Source: SIG452 sp045638525 (GTDB taxonomy: Bacteria > Bacillota > Clostridia > UMGS1840). From it: a stretch of 64,000 nucleotides of DNA. Made by a program: the position numbers and the translations under genes. The notes under the pieces were generated by a model. That model was not told the origin of the DNA and did not search any database. It worked only from the letters and a program-made list of their open reading frames with translations. Where the stretch lies: contig JAZUBQ010000001.1 of the NCBI GenBank assembly GCA_045638525.1, positions 1 to 64,000 on the forward strand. The letters run 5' to 3'. This document shows positions 15,024 through 24,800 of this stretch, piece by piece (positions within the stretch are counted from its first letter, which is position 1; each line of letters opens with the position of its first letter).

Positions 15024-15812
15024 TTATGACAACAACAGTAACGGATGAAAAACGGCGTCATATTCTTCTGTATTTAAACTGTCAGATGCCGCCACAACCG
15101 CACGCAAAGGCTTTTCGTCGCAAAGCAATGAATCCGGTTTGAATCCATATAACATCCCGTTATCTTCGGTAACTGTTTTACAAGGAATCAATCGAATGTT
15201 TTTTAACATTTCCGGCTGCGAAAAATCTGCAATTTCTTTTAGTTTTTCGCCTTTCACCACAATCACATGAAGATGCTCGATGGGTTCTGTCAAAGTGTTG
15301 CCGGTATCGGAAAAACCACGAAATTCCAGTTGTTTTCCATTGTATGTCAGTTGAAAAATTTTTTCTGATGCAATACTTTTGTTCCGCAACATTCCAACAT
15401 ACGCCGGAGCAAACAAAAAGATGAATAAAATTCCAATCAAAACCGCTAATAAAGAAATCTGAAATCCACTGCCAAAGAAAAAATTCTGAGAAAAACGAAT
15501 CCCACCCGCCAAAAGAAAGCTCATCAGATAATACAAAATAAACAATTTAAAAAATGTGCGAAAACTATGTACCGAAAACGCAGTAAACACCATAAAAGCA
15601 GATACTATCGTCTTAAAACACAGATGCTCTAAAAAGCTATATGAAACAGTACACAAGGCACACAGATATAAACTGCCAACTGCTGCGGCCACAAGTCCTC
15701 TGCACAACGAAAACGAAACAGAACAACTATAAGCTACCAAAAACAATAACAGCAAGTTAATCATAAAATTATAACAAAACAAAATATCAAGATACACAAA
15801 AACAGTTTCCAT
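15024..15812 (-). CDS. spoIIGA: Sigma-E processing peptidase SpoIIGA
   Basis: 262 residues. Five hydrophobic spans fill residues 1-150. The soluble domain then carries GFSDTGNTL near residue 168, the aspartic-protease DTGN motif with the catalytic Asp. SpoIIGA is a dimeric membrane protease that removes the pro-sequence of SigE, activated from the forespore by SpoIIR. Start ATG 15812 with AAAGAGTG upstream. It is the first gene of the operon with sigE and lies behind a Spo0A-type promoter. Confidence 0.93.
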   Translation of the reverse strand: METVFVYLDILFCYNFMINLLLLFLVAYSCSVSFSLCRGLVAAAVGSLYLCALCTVSYSFLEHLCFKTIVSAFMVFTAFSVHSFRTFFKLFILYYLMSFLLAGGIRFSQNFFFGSGFQISLLAVLIGILFIFLFAPAYVGMLRNKSIASEKIFQLTYNGKQLEFRGFSDTGNTLTEPIEHLHVIVVKGEKLKEIADFSQPEMLKNIRLIPCKTVTEDNGMLYGFKPDSLLCDEKPLRAVVAASDSLNTEEYDAVFHPLLLLS

Positions 15813-15867
15813 CGTATCACTCTTTTTCTGCAGTTATGAACCCTTCGGACTACAGCCGAGGAATTAC

Positions 15868-15929
15868 AGTATAGCACAGAGTTTTTAAAAATTTTAACCA
15901 ATTTTGTCGGCGAAACCTGATTTTCGTCA
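15868..15929 (-). promoter_or_regulatory. Spo0A-dependent spoIIG promoter with 22-bp spacing
   Basis: On the minus strand: TGACGAA (15929-15923) fits the 0A-box TGNCGAA. A second, reversed partial box TTTGTCG lies at 15903-15909. A -35-like TTGGTT (15901-15896) and a -10 TATACT (15873-15868) are 22 bp apart. The over-long spacing plus 0A-boxes at the -35 is the known layout of the B. subtilis spoIIG promoter. Confidence 0.72.
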
Positions 15930-15960
15930 CACAAATTCCCTATCTTTTTTTCGTTTTTTA

Positions 15961-15989
15961 TTGTAATTTTCAAAAAATTATGCTATACT
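15961..15989 (+). promoter_or_regulatory. Sigma-A promoter for the Xer-type recombinase gene
   Basis: TTGTAA (15961-15966), 17-bp spacer, TATACT (15984-15989), followed by AGGAGG at 16018-16023 and the start at 16035. Confidence 0.65.
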
Positions 15990-16034
15990 GATAGAAACCT
16001 ACAGGAAATGACATCATAGGAGGTTTCGTTTACG

Positions 16035-16997
16035 TTGACGGATTATATGAAAAATCACTCACAATTAGTCAGAAATTTTTTATCACACAAGCTGACCATT
16101 GAAGGAAAATCTCCATTGACCGTAAAGGAATACGCCTACGATTTACAAACATTTTTCCGCTACATTGTAAAACGACTGGAACATCGGACAGAACCCGTGG
16201 AGGAAATTGACATTTCGGGCGTAACGATTGAATTGATTCAAAAAATTGAGATTGCGGATATTTATGAATATCTGATGTTTTTAAGCAAAGAAAAAGGAAA
16301 CGGTGTCAAATCACGAGCAAGAAAGCTTTCCGCCATTAAATCTTTCTATAAATATCTTTGCGTTAAGATGCATCTTTTGGAAAATGATATTGCCAAAGAT
16401 CTGGAAATGCCAAAAACGCCGAAAACCCTTCCCAAATATTTGGAATTAAACGAAGCGCAAATGCTGTTGGAAGCAGTAGACGGCAAACAAAAAGAACGTG
16501 ACTATCTGATGCTGATGATTCTGTTAAATTGCGGACTTCGAGTGTCGGAACTTAAAAATCTCAAATTGAAAGATATAAAAAATGACGCTCTCACCGTTAC
16601 CGGAAAAGGCAATAAAGAACGGCAATTATTTTTAAATGACGCCACAAAAAAAGCTTTACAGGATTATCTTCAGGTGAGAAAACAAAACTCCTGTGAATAT
16701 CTTCTGCTTTCCTCAAGAGGAAACGCTATTTCGGTGGCCGGTATTCAATACACCGTAAAAAATCTGCTCAGAAAAGCGGGGTTGGATGCCACCAAATTAT
16801 CCACCCATAAACTTCGTCACACCGCAGCAACTTTGATGTACAAACACGGAAAAGTGGACATCAAAACCTTGCAACGGGTGTTGGGTCACGAAAATTTAAA
16901 CACCACCGAAATTTATACACATACGGATGATTCTATGGTGAAAGAAGCCATCGACCAGAACCCTTTGGCACATTTTGAGCAAACAAAAAAAGAATAA
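16035..16997 (+). CDS. Xer-type tyrosine recombinase
   Basis: 320 residues from TTG 16035 (AGGAGG 11 bases before; ATG 16047 is the alternative). N-terminal SAM-like domain (FLSHKLTIEGKSPLTVKEYA), then the catalytic domain with Arg in NCGLRVSEL, Lys in VTGKGNKER, THKLRHTAATLM, VLGHENLNTTEIYTH. It is close to XerC/XerD, which resolve chromosome dimers at dif, and has no att site or excisionase beside it, so it is chromosomal rather than an element integrase. Which of XerC, XerD or a paralogue it is cannot be told here. Confidence 0.88.
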   Translation: MTDYMKNHSQLVRNFLSHKLTIEGKSPLTVKEYAYDLQTFFRYIVKRLEHRTEPVEEIDISGVTIELIQKIEIADIYEYLMFLSKEKGNGVKSRARKLSAIKSFYKYLCVKMHLLENDIAKDLEMPKTPKTLPKYLELNEAQMLLEAVDGKQKERDYLMLMILLNCGLRVSELKNLKLKDIKNDALTVTGKGNKERQLFLNDATKKALQDYLQVRKQNSCEYLLLSSRGNAISVAGIQYTVKNLLRKAGLDATKLSTHKLRHTAATLMYKHGKVDIKTLQRVLGHENLNTTEIYTHTDDSMVKEAIDQNPLAHFEQTKKE

Positions 16998-17032
16998 AAC
17001 AGAATCCTGATAACGAAGAAAGGGTGTTTTGA

Positions 17033-17428
17033 ATGATTAAATGCAATTTGGTAACCGGTTCAGAAGGCATGTACAACATCACCTCCGAGTTAAAAGCGCA
17101 AATCGAAAAACATCAGATGAAAGACGGCATTTTATTGGTCTACTGTCCACACACCACCGCTTCGATTGTTGTCAGCGAAAATGTGGATATTGATGTGAAG
17201 GCAGACATCTTGTCGGCTTTCTCCGAAGCATTTCCAAAAAAAGACAATCATTTGCACTATGACGGAAATGCCTATGCTCACATTCGTTCCACCGTTGCCG
17301 GCGTGTCGGTTTCTTTGATTGTGGAAAATCAAAAACTGATGCTGGGACAGTTTCAAGGGGTCTACTTTATGGAATTTGACGGCCCGAGAACCAGAGAGTA
17401 TTATTTAAAATTCATTTCTTCCAACTAA
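17033..17428 (+). CDS. YjbQ/UPF0047 family protein
   Basis: 131 residues, ATG 17033 with GAAAGGGTG upstream, 36 bases after the recombinase gene. The family marks are complete: GILLVYCPHTTASIVVSE, DNHLHYDGNAYAHIRST and a QGVYFMEFDGPRTRE end. The fold is a small beta-sandwich trimer. Some homologues show weak thiamine-phosphate synthase activity, but the physiological role is unsettled. It shares the recombinase transcript and ends at a strong terminator. Confidence 0.9.
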   Translation: MIKCNLVTGSEGMYNITSELKAQIEKHQMKDGILLVYCPHTTASIVVSENVDIDVKADILSAFSEAFPKKDNHLHYDGNAYAHIRSTVAGVSVSLIVENQKLMLGQFQGVYFMEFDGPRTREYYLKFISSN

Positions 17429-17440
17429 AATAAAACCACT

Positions 17441-17473
17441 AAAAAACGGTATTGCATCGCAATACCGTTTTTT
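17441..17473. terminator. Bidirectional terminator between the YjbQ-like and SASP genes
   Basis: A 15-bp perfect stem (AAAAAACGGTATTGC and complement) with a 3-base loop and T-runs on both strands. Confidence 0.88.
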
Positions 17474-17517
17474 ATTTTCATAGGATTGGCAATCTAAAAA
17501 AACAACTTCGCCAAAGG

Positions 17518-17709
17518 TTATTTCATATTGTTTTCGTAGGACTGGATCATTTTTTTAACCATCTGACCGCCAACGGAACCTGCTTCTTTAGAGGTTAAGT
17601 CACCGTTGTAGCCCTGTTTTAAATTAACGCCTACATCCTGAGCAGCTTCCATTTTGAATCTGTTTAACGCTTCTTTTGCTTCGGGTACCAAATTTTTGTT
17701 GCTAGACAT
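17518..17709 (-). CDS. Alpha/beta-type small acid-soluble spore protein
   Basis: 63 residues from ATG 17709. It begins MSSNKNLVPEAKEALNRFK, and the GPR cleavage region and C-terminal motif (DLTSKEAGSVGGQMVKKMI) are both present. These proteins coat spore DNA, turn it to the A form and protect against UV and heat, then are degraded by GPR at germination. It is a single gene with a terminator and a long 5' hairpin. Expression from a sigma-G promoter is expected, but I could not identify one with confidence. Confidence 0.93.
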   Translation of the reverse strand: MSSNKNLVPEAKEALNRFKMEAAQDVGVNLKQGYNGDLTSKEAGSVGGQMVKKMIQSYENNMK

Positions 17710-17724
17710 AATCTTTTAATCTCC

Positions 17725-17766
17725 TTCAATAATTTCTTTTGCCTTTTGGAAAAAGAAATTATTGAA
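17725..17766 (-). promoter_or_regulatory. 16-bp perfect hairpin just before the SASP ribosome site
   Basis: Arms 17751-17766 and 17725-17740 are exact complements with a 10-base loop. The 3' arm runs straight into GGAGA, the SASP Shine-Dalgarno. It may stabilise the spore mRNA or adjust ribosome access. Confidence 0.55.
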
Positions 17767-17879
17767 CGTATCAAATGTATTGCCGATATTCCAATCAATT
17801 TCTTTCCCCGAAAGACAGTCATAGTTTGTGTCTTGCAAAAAGAAAATATTCTGGAAATTTTTTGTTAATTTTTTTTAGT

Positions 17880-19835
17880 TTACGCCAAAGCAAATTCAAC
17901 TTTTCCCGCAATGGTATCTGCGTGTTTTACCATAATCGAAACTTTATCCCCCAAAGAATACATTGTTTTGGTTTGAATCCCAAACAGGCGAAAAGCCTGT
18001 TCATCGAAATCATAGAAATCTTCTTCCAAGGAAGAAAGGGGAACAAAACCTTCTACGGTGTTGGGAAGGGTTACAAAAAATCCGCTGTCGCACATTCCCG
18101 AAATATATCCGTCGGCAATTTCACCCACACGGTTTTTCATATACTGTGCTTTTTTGATATCATCAGCTTCCCGTTCGGCAAAGAATGCATTTTGTTCGGT
18201 TTGACTGGACTGTTCTGCCGCATCCGCCACAAACTTTTGATATTTTTTTACGGATTTTCCCAAAAGATAGTCCGATAAAATCCGATGAATCAACAAATCG
18301 GGATAACGTCTGATGGGAGAAGTAAAGTGGCAATATTTTGAAAAATTCAACCCATAATGCCCACTGCACTTTTCCGAATAGATTGCCTTTTGCATACTGC
18401 GAAGTGCCAGTTGATGCACCGCTTCCCGATAGTTGGTTTCTTCTGCATTTTTTAAGATTTCATTGAGTGCGGCAGGAGTTGGTGAAAGAGTTTTTAAAGT
18501 ACCCAACCCAAACAGCTTCAGCGTATGATAGAGCTGTTCCAGTTTTTGCGCTTCAGGTTCCCCGTGAACACGATACACAAAGGGCAGATGTTCTTTTAAT
18601 GCAAAATCGGCGACCGAAACATTTGCCGCCAACATAAATTCTTCTATCATTTCATTGGCAAAACTTACCTCATAGGGGCCAACCCAAGAGGGAATCCCAT
18701 CTTCTCCAAGCAAGAAAGCAGTTTCGGGAAATGAAAATTCCACATATCCCGCCTTTTGGCGTTTCTGTTTTAAGATTTGATACAGTTCATAACATAGTTC
18801 CAAGGTGGGGCGGATATCCTCATATTCCGAAACTTCTTCCCCTTCCAAAAATGCTTTTACTTTGGAATAAGAAGTTCGTTTTTTGGATTTGATATAGGAT
18901 TTTTCGAGTTGATATGACAAAATTTCACCGTTTTTGTCAATATTCATCACGCAAGAGAACGTCAGCTTGATTTCGCCGGGATGCAAACTGCACAAGTGAT
19001 TTGACAGTGTTTTGGGAAGCATTGGTACCGCACGATCGGGCAAATAGACACTGGTACCACGAAAAAAGGCTTCGTTATCAATGGGAGTTCTTGCTTTCAC
19101 ATAATGACTGACATCGGCAATGTGAACGCCAAGCCGATAACCCTCGTCTACTTTTTCCACCGAGATGGCATCATCCAAATCTTTGGCATCATCCCCGTCA
19201 ATAGTGATAACGGTATGTTGGGTATAATCCACGCGGTTTTCCAGTTCTTCTTCGGAAATTTGCGGAAGTTCCTGTTCTAACACCTCAGGTGAAAATTCCT
19301 CGGTGATGCCAAATTTGCGAAGTACCATGACCATATCATTTCCCGTTTTTTCGGGAGAACCTAACACTTCTTTTAAATAGACGGTTGGAGGCTCACTTTC
19401 GTAATTTAAGACTTCACCGACTGCGAGTTCACCCGGAATGGCACCGTTTAAATGCGCTTTTTTAATCAAAAAATCACAAGGGAGATTTCGATGGTAGGGT
19501 TTTAAGAAATATTGATCGCCCTCTTTTGTCACAATTCCCGTAACCACCGAAATTCCACGTTCTAAAATTTTTACGATTTCACATTCCTGCTTCCCTTTTC
19601 GAATCACGGTTTTGGCTTCCACCAAATCTCCGTGAAAGGCTCCGTTTAAATGTTTTTTTGATACATAAATTCCGCAGTTTTTGGATAAATCTACAAAACC
19701 AAAGCCTTTTCTGGTAAGTGAAAGCACACCTTGAATCCGTTCTCCGCCACTTTTGTTATTCTTTGGTTTATTTTTGTTATTTTTAGTATGTTTTGCGGTT
19801 GGTTTGGTTTTTAGGTTATTCTTTTTTTGTTTCAT
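17880..19835 (-). CDS. rnr: Ribonuclease R
   Basis: 651 residues from ATG 19835, with GAGGTG upstream. A very basic N-terminal tail (Lys/Asn-rich, about 30 residues) is followed by cold-shock OB domains, the RNB catalytic domain with DGDDAKDLDDAISVE near 210-225, and a C-terminal S1 domain (VGEIADGYISGMCDSGFFV). It degrades structured RNA 3' to 5' and helps in rRNA and tmRNA-linked turnover. It is shorter than the usual 750-800 residues: the N-terminal HTH and long basic C-terminus of other forms are missing, and the basic tail is at the N-terminus instead. Confidence 0.94.
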   Translation of the reverse strand: MKQKKNNLKTKPTAKHTKNNKNKPKNNKSGGERIQGVLSLTRKGFGFVDLSKNCGIYVSKKHLNGAFHGDLVEAKTVIRKGKQECEIVKILERGISVVTGIVTKEGDQYFLKPYHRNLPCDFLIKKAHLNGAIPGELAVGEVLNYESEPPTVYLKEVLGSPEKTGNDMVMVLRKFGITEEFSPEVLEQELPQISEEELENRVDYTQHTVITIDGDDAKDLDDAISVEKVDEGYRLGVHIADVSHYVKARTPIDNEAFFRGTSVYLPDRAVPMLPKTLSNHLCSLHPGEIKLTFSCVMNIDKNGEILSYQLEKSYIKSKKRTSYSKVKAFLEGEEVSEYEDIRPTLELCYELYQILKQKRQKAGYVEFSFPETAFLLGEDGIPSWVGPYEVSFANEMIEEFMLAANVSVADFALKEHLPFVYRVHGEPEAQKLEQLYHTLKLFGLGTLKTLSPTPAALNEILKNAEETNYREAVHQLALRSMQKAIYSEKCSGHYGLNFSKYCHFTSPIRRYPDLLIHRILSDYLLGKSVKKYQKFVADAAEQSSQTEQNAFFAEREADDIKKAQYMKNRVGEIADGYISGMCDSGFFVTLPNTVEGFVPLSSLEEDFYDFDEQAFRLFGIQTKTMYSLGDKVSIMVKHADTIAGKVEFALA

Positions 19836-19879
19836 AACGATTTTGACACCTCTGCTTTTTTCTTAGTATATCCGAAAAA

Positions 19880-20134
19880 TCAAGCAGTTAATACCTTACA
19901 CCGAACACCCGGAATTCGTCCTAAGTTGCCCGATAGAGCATTGATATCATCTCTTTGGGCATCCATTACAACCGAAATAATATTCACATTTTTTTCCCGA
20001 TAAGGAATTCCCATTCTGCCCACAATTTTATCGGCATACCTGTGAAGCAGTTCATTCACCTGATCGCTGACGGAAGTGTCTTCTATCATAATTGCAATCA
20101 CTGCAATTTTTGTATTTTCAGTATTGTTCTCCAT
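19880..20134 (-). CDS. TM1266-family regulator (iron-only hydrogenase system regulator)
   Basis: 84 residues with the ACT-like pattern of TM1266/hydrogenase system regulators: KIAVIAIMIED, YADKIVGRMGIPYREKNV, INALSGNLGRIPGVRCKVL. These small proteins are normally found with FeFe-hydrogenase maturation genes hydE/F/G and are thought to bind small ligands. Here it stands alone between rnr and hpf. The annotation rests on family similarity; no ligand or target is known to me. Confidence 0.82.
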   Translation of the reverse strand: MENNTENTKIAVIAIMIEDTSVSDQVNELLHRYADKIVGRMGIPYREKNVNIISVVMDAQRDDINALSGNLGRIPGVRCKVLTA

Positions 20135-20157
20135 AAGTAATCTCTCTTTCTATCAGA

Positions 20158-20181
20158 AAAGGCGAGCTAATGCTCGCCTTT
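20158..20181. terminator. Terminator between hpf and the TM1266 gene
   Basis: AAAGGCGAGC / GCTCGCCTTT with a 4-base loop; the plus side is followed by a T-run, the minus side by CTTTT. Confidence 0.75.
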
Positions 20182-20231
20182 CTTTTTTAATTTTTATGTC
20201 CTCACGCAATCCGCTTTTGTAAGGCACCGTA

Positions 20232-20786
20232 TTATTCTACGTCTAAAATTCCGTACTTGTCATCCTTACGTTTGTATACGATGCTGATGCCGTCATTTTC
20301 CGCATTACGGAAGGCAAAGAAGGTGTGCCCCAACAAGTTCATCTGCAAAATCGCTTCATCCACATACATGGGTTTTAAGGAAATCACTTTAGAACGGGCA
20401 ACGGTAAACTCAGTTTCTTCAGGAGCATACAGAGTTCCCTTTTCTTCCTCGTCGGTTTCAAAATCTTCAAAAGTTTCCTGAATTACAGAAGCCTTTTTGA
20501 TTTTGTTTTCGATTTTGGTTTTATACTTTCTGATTTGTTTCTTTAAGTTTTCCATCAATTCGTCCATTGCGGTCCAGATATCGGCATCCGCTTCTTCCAC
20601 ACGGAAGATGGTGTCTTTATAGAAAATGGTTAATTCCACAATGTAGGTATCTTTGATGAGAGACAAGGTAACGGTAGCTTCCGCAGTATCATCAAAGATT
20701 TTATCGAACTTAGAAAGCTTTGCCTGAAATTTGTCTTTAAAACTGTCTTTCGCCTGGAATTTTCTTTCGTTAAAAATTACTCTCAT
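20232..20786 (-). CDS. hpf: Ribosome hibernation promoting factor, long form
   Basis: 184 residues, ATG 20786 with AAGGAG upstream. The N-terminal domain (about 1-105, MRVIFNERKFQAKDSFKD and the DIWTAMDELMENLKKQIRK helix) binds the 30S decoding site. An acidic linker (FETDEEEKG) joins the C-terminal domain (VISLKPMYVDEAILQMNLLGH, to KYGILDVE), which dimerises to form 100S ribosomes. This is the long form usual in Gram-positives. A hairpin-rich stretch lies between it and the fumarase gene upstream. Confidence 0.93.
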   Translation of the reverse strand: MRVIFNERKFQAKDSFKDKFQAKLSKFDKIFDDTAEATVTLSLIKDTYIVELTIFYKDTIFRVEEADADIWTAMDELMENLKKQIRKYKTKIENKIKKASVIQETFEDFETDEEEKGTLYAPEETEFTVARSKVISLKPMYVDEAILQMNLLGHTFFAFRNAENDGISIVYKRKDDKYGILDVE

Positions 20787-20905
20787 ACTGATTCTCCTTT
20801 TTTCAGCCGATTCGAATGGAAAATCCGTAAATCTTCGGTTCCGATATCGAACCGAGCCGTTATTTTTTTATGGAATGCGAACGTTAAAATCCGCTCCGAA
20901 ACGAA

Positions 20906-21745
20906 TTAAAGAACTTTAGTAATATGACGGGAAACGTGACAACAAATGTTTACTGCAACAGGCAGACCTGCAATGTGGGTAGGATGATCAATGATGTTTA
21001 CCCAAAGAGCAGTGGTTTCACCGCCTAAACCGCCGGGACCAATATTGGTCTGGTTGATTTTTTCTAAAATTTCTTTCTGCATTTTCTGATAGAGGGGTTT
21101 TTCGGGAACGGTGCCGATAGGCTGAGTTAAAGCTACTTTGGAAAGCTTCGCTGCCTGTTCAAAGTCACCACCCACACAAACGCCGACTACGATGGGAGGA
21201 CAAGGATTGGGACCTGCAGAACGAACTGCTTCCACAACCATATCCACAACGCCTTCATATCCTGCAGAAGGTGCCAACATTGCGATTCTGCTCATATTTT
21301 CACTACCGAATCCTTTGGGAGCGAAAGTAATTTTCATTGCATCGCCGGGCACGATATCATAGTGAATGATTGCAGGAGTGTTATCCTGAGTGTTTACACG
21401 GTCTAAAGGATCTGCAACAACGGATTTTCTTAAATATCCGTCCACATATCCCTGGCGAACACCTTCGTTGATGGCTTCGGTTAAGTTACCTTCAACATAA
21501 ACTTCCTGACCCACTTCCACGAAGAATACGGCATAACCGGTATCCTGGCAGATGGGAATTCTTTCTTCTTTTGCAATGTCAGCATTTACAACCAGCTTTT
21601 CCAACAGATTTTTTCCGATAGGATTCTGTTCGGTTTTGCAAGCGCTGCAAATGGAATTGTATGCATCGTCAGGTAAAATGGTATTGGCGTCAATACACAT
21701 CTGACGAACGGTTTTGGTAATATCAGTTGCTAAAATTGTTTTCAA
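20906..21745 (-). CDS. Class I fumarate hydratase, alpha subunit
   Basis: 279 residues from TTG 21745 with AAGGAGA upstream. Cysteine ligands of the 4Fe-4S cluster are visible in PICQDTGYAVF and in PICSAC/CVGGDFEQA-type motifs, with GPGGLGGETTALWV near the end. The heterodimeric class I enzyme hydrates fumarate to malate; the related tartrate dehydratase is an alternative. The beta subunit, usually the next gene, is absent: hpf follows instead. Oxygen sensitivity of this cluster fits an anaerobe. Confidence 0.9.
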   Translation of the reverse strand: MKTILATDITKTVRQMCIDANTILPDDAYNSICSACKTEQNPIGKNLLEKLVVNADIAKEERIPICQDTGYAVFFVEVGQEVYVEGNLTEAINEGVRQGYVDGYLRKSVVADPLDRVNTQDNTPAIIHYDIVPGDAMKITFAPKGFGSENMSRIAMLAPSAGYEGVVDMVVEAVRSAGPNPCPPIVVGVCVGGDFEQAAKLSKVALTQPIGTVPEKPLYQKMQKEILEKINQTNIGPGGLGGETTALWVNIIDHPTHIAGLPVAVNICCHVSRHITKVL

Positions 21746-21871
21746 TGGTAATCTCTCCTTTTACTTTTATAATTCGACATTCTTTCTTGAATTTCCTTTT
21801 TTTTGAAAGAATTTTTTTGTATTTTTTAAAAATTTTTTTAAGGACTGAAATGCCGGAATCAAGGACAATCA

Positions 21872-24800
21872 TCAAAATGTCCAGTTTGGCATGATTTTCA
21901 AAGTATCAACATATGCCTGCGGAGCCGGAATCCCCGTAAGAACGGGATAGAACGCCGCATACAGCACCACTGCAACCAGACAAAGTGTTACAGCCCCCCA
22001 CGGAATTTTTCCTTTTTCTGCCACAAACTTTTTCCAATAGAAGCCAAGTCCCAACGCAAGGAAGGCAATCATCGGGAAATAGTGGTACACGAAGGTGCAA
22101 CGAGTCACCAACATCCAGGGAAGAATCTGAGAGAAATATCCCGCCAAAATCACAAAGGCAGACAACGGCATTTTTCTTTGTTTCACACACCATACGATGG
22201 TGTAGATAATGCCTGCCAGGCCACCCCAAACCAAAATGGGATTGTTCATTGTGGCAATGGTTTCTCTTTGTGTATTTGACAAAAGAACTCCCTGATGCAT
22301 CCATAAGGGTTTTAAATCAATAATCCAATCATACCAGGCAGCACTGTAGGGATGGGTTGCCGTTAAATTGCTGTGGTAAGAATACATATGATTCTGCGCC
22401 GCCCAGAAATTTTGGAAGGTGAGCGTTTGTCCGAAACAAGCAAAATATTTCAGATAAGAGAAATAATAAATCAAGAAGGGAACCAAGGCATACAAGCCCA
22501 AAGACCAAAGCAGAAGCGTGAAAATTTCATCGCTGTTCTTTTTGGTTTTGTACCGTACTGCAATGGCATAAATATAGATGGCACACAAGCCGATACCGGA
22601 GTAAATTGCCGCCCACTTGACAGCTGCTCCACATCCGAACATTGCACCGGAAATTCCTAAAAAGAGTTTGGCTTTGTTGGAAAATCCGTTGGTTTTATAC
22701 TCTTCAACAAATTCCACCATCAAAGTAAATGCCGCCACCACAAAGAACACCATAAAAGCGTCAATAGAGGCAATTCTTGAGTGAGACAAATGCATAAAGT
22801 CAAAACTAAAGACAATGGTTGTCAAAAGGGCAATCCAGTTATATTTAAATAACCGACGGGAAAGATGATAAAAACACGGAATCATCAAAATCCCAAACAG
22901 AACGCCCATAAAACGGACACCAAAGGAATTCCAGCCGAACAATCCGATACCAATGGTCATCAAAAGCTTACCAAGAGGCGGATGTGTGGTTTCGTAAATG
23001 GGAAGATTGTTTACATATTCATATGCAGTTCTTCCGTGATAAATTTCATCAAAATAAAAACTGTTTTCGTAGGAAGGCACGTCGGGAATGGTGTAAGCTT
23101 CATCCGAAAAAGAGGAAATTTCCACGTCAATCGGAGCGATAACAGTGTAAGGAATCAGATTTCCTTCTGCATCCAAAAATGCCATTTCACCCCATTCGGT
23201 CACAGCGTCAGAACCGTTTGCCAAAACCTCCAGAGTGATGGAATCAGTCAAAACCGCTGCCAATTTTTCCTGTTGCCAAGTGAACACATAGGGAGATTTG
23301 GTTTGTTTTCCTCCAAGCATCAAAGCTTGTTTCATCCCTCCGCTTGTATAGCTGAATTGATAGTTACGAAGTCCGTAACCCACAAAATAACGCAGTTCGC
23401 TGACTAAAACATCTTTGTCAAATCGGAAAGTAACCTGTTGCCCTGCACCGATTTTTGCATAAGTTTGCGGGGTGTTTTCGGTGCTTCCCAAACGATAGAA
23501 GGCACTTGCTCCAAAGATGAGAACAACGCACAAAAGCGCCACTGCACTCTTCCAGGTGAATTGTTCCGAATAAACTCTTGGTGTTTTTTCTTTTTCGGGA
23601 TACCCTGCTTTAACGTGACAGAAGACATCCCAAACAAGATACACCAAAATCGCAAGATTCAAGAGGGTTGCAACCACAAAAACCACACGGTTTAACTCAG
23701 CTTGTACACCACTCAGATAATCTAAAGCGAACACAAGATTTAAAAAATAAGAAAGGCTTAACGTGCCGGCAATTCCAAAATATTTTTTCTCTCCACTCAC
23801 AATAAAGTGAAGCAACACAAGCACCGGTACAAAATACCAATACCGTTCGTGCATTTTGGTGCCAAGCATTACAATAGCAAATAAGTAGGTGGCAAAAATC
23901 AAGAATAAATTTTTCTTATTTTTGTTAAAAATAACTGCCAACATTCCGCCTGCCACACAAAGCGCCATCAGAATGGTACCCCATTTTGCGTAGGTCAAAA
24001 AGAAGAAGGATTTATTCATATCCAACATATTGCCGCCCAGAAGACCAAAGAGATTAAAGGTATTTAAGGAGGCATACGGGTAGGACGAGAAGGTTTCGGT
24101 ATATTTGGAAATTAAGAACAAAAGGTCCGGCTTTCCACCACGAAACGGCATAATGGCAATACTCATAATTGCCAAAGAGAACACAAAGGTCACAACCAGA
24201 TTCCAAAGGATTTTCATAAATTTCGGGAACTTATCCTGAAGTTTTGGAACAAAAATCAGAGAATCTGATTTCACAAACAAAATGGCAATCAACGGAGCAA
24301 ACAAAAAGCTCTGGGGCTTCGTCAGTGCCGAAAAAGTGAACAAGAGCGCCGAAAGTGTCAAATTATCTTCCAATAAGAAGCGGAAGGTCAGAAGCATCAG
24401 ATAACAGAAAATGGCATCCGTCTGTCCCCAATAGGTTCCGGTAATCAAAAAGGAAGGCAGAATCCCCATTAAAAATGTGAAGGTGATTTGTTTTCCTTTT
24501 GGGTAATATTTGCTGTAATATCTTAAAAGTTCATAGCCAATGAGGCCTTCTGCGATAATACCCGGCATTTTTACAAATAATTTTGTGACATATTCTCCGC
24601 CGCCAAACAGATTCCGAATCCAGCCAAGTAAGCCGCTCATCATAATATAAAGTGGTGGATAGTCACAAAAATAGCCATCGGCATAAAAACCGTTTAGCCC
24701 TTGTGCCGCCCGTTGCATCCAGGCGGTATAGGTACTCATATCTACTTCATAGCCTTTAAAACAAGGTGCTAACAAAATTTTACACAGTGTGAAAAAACCA

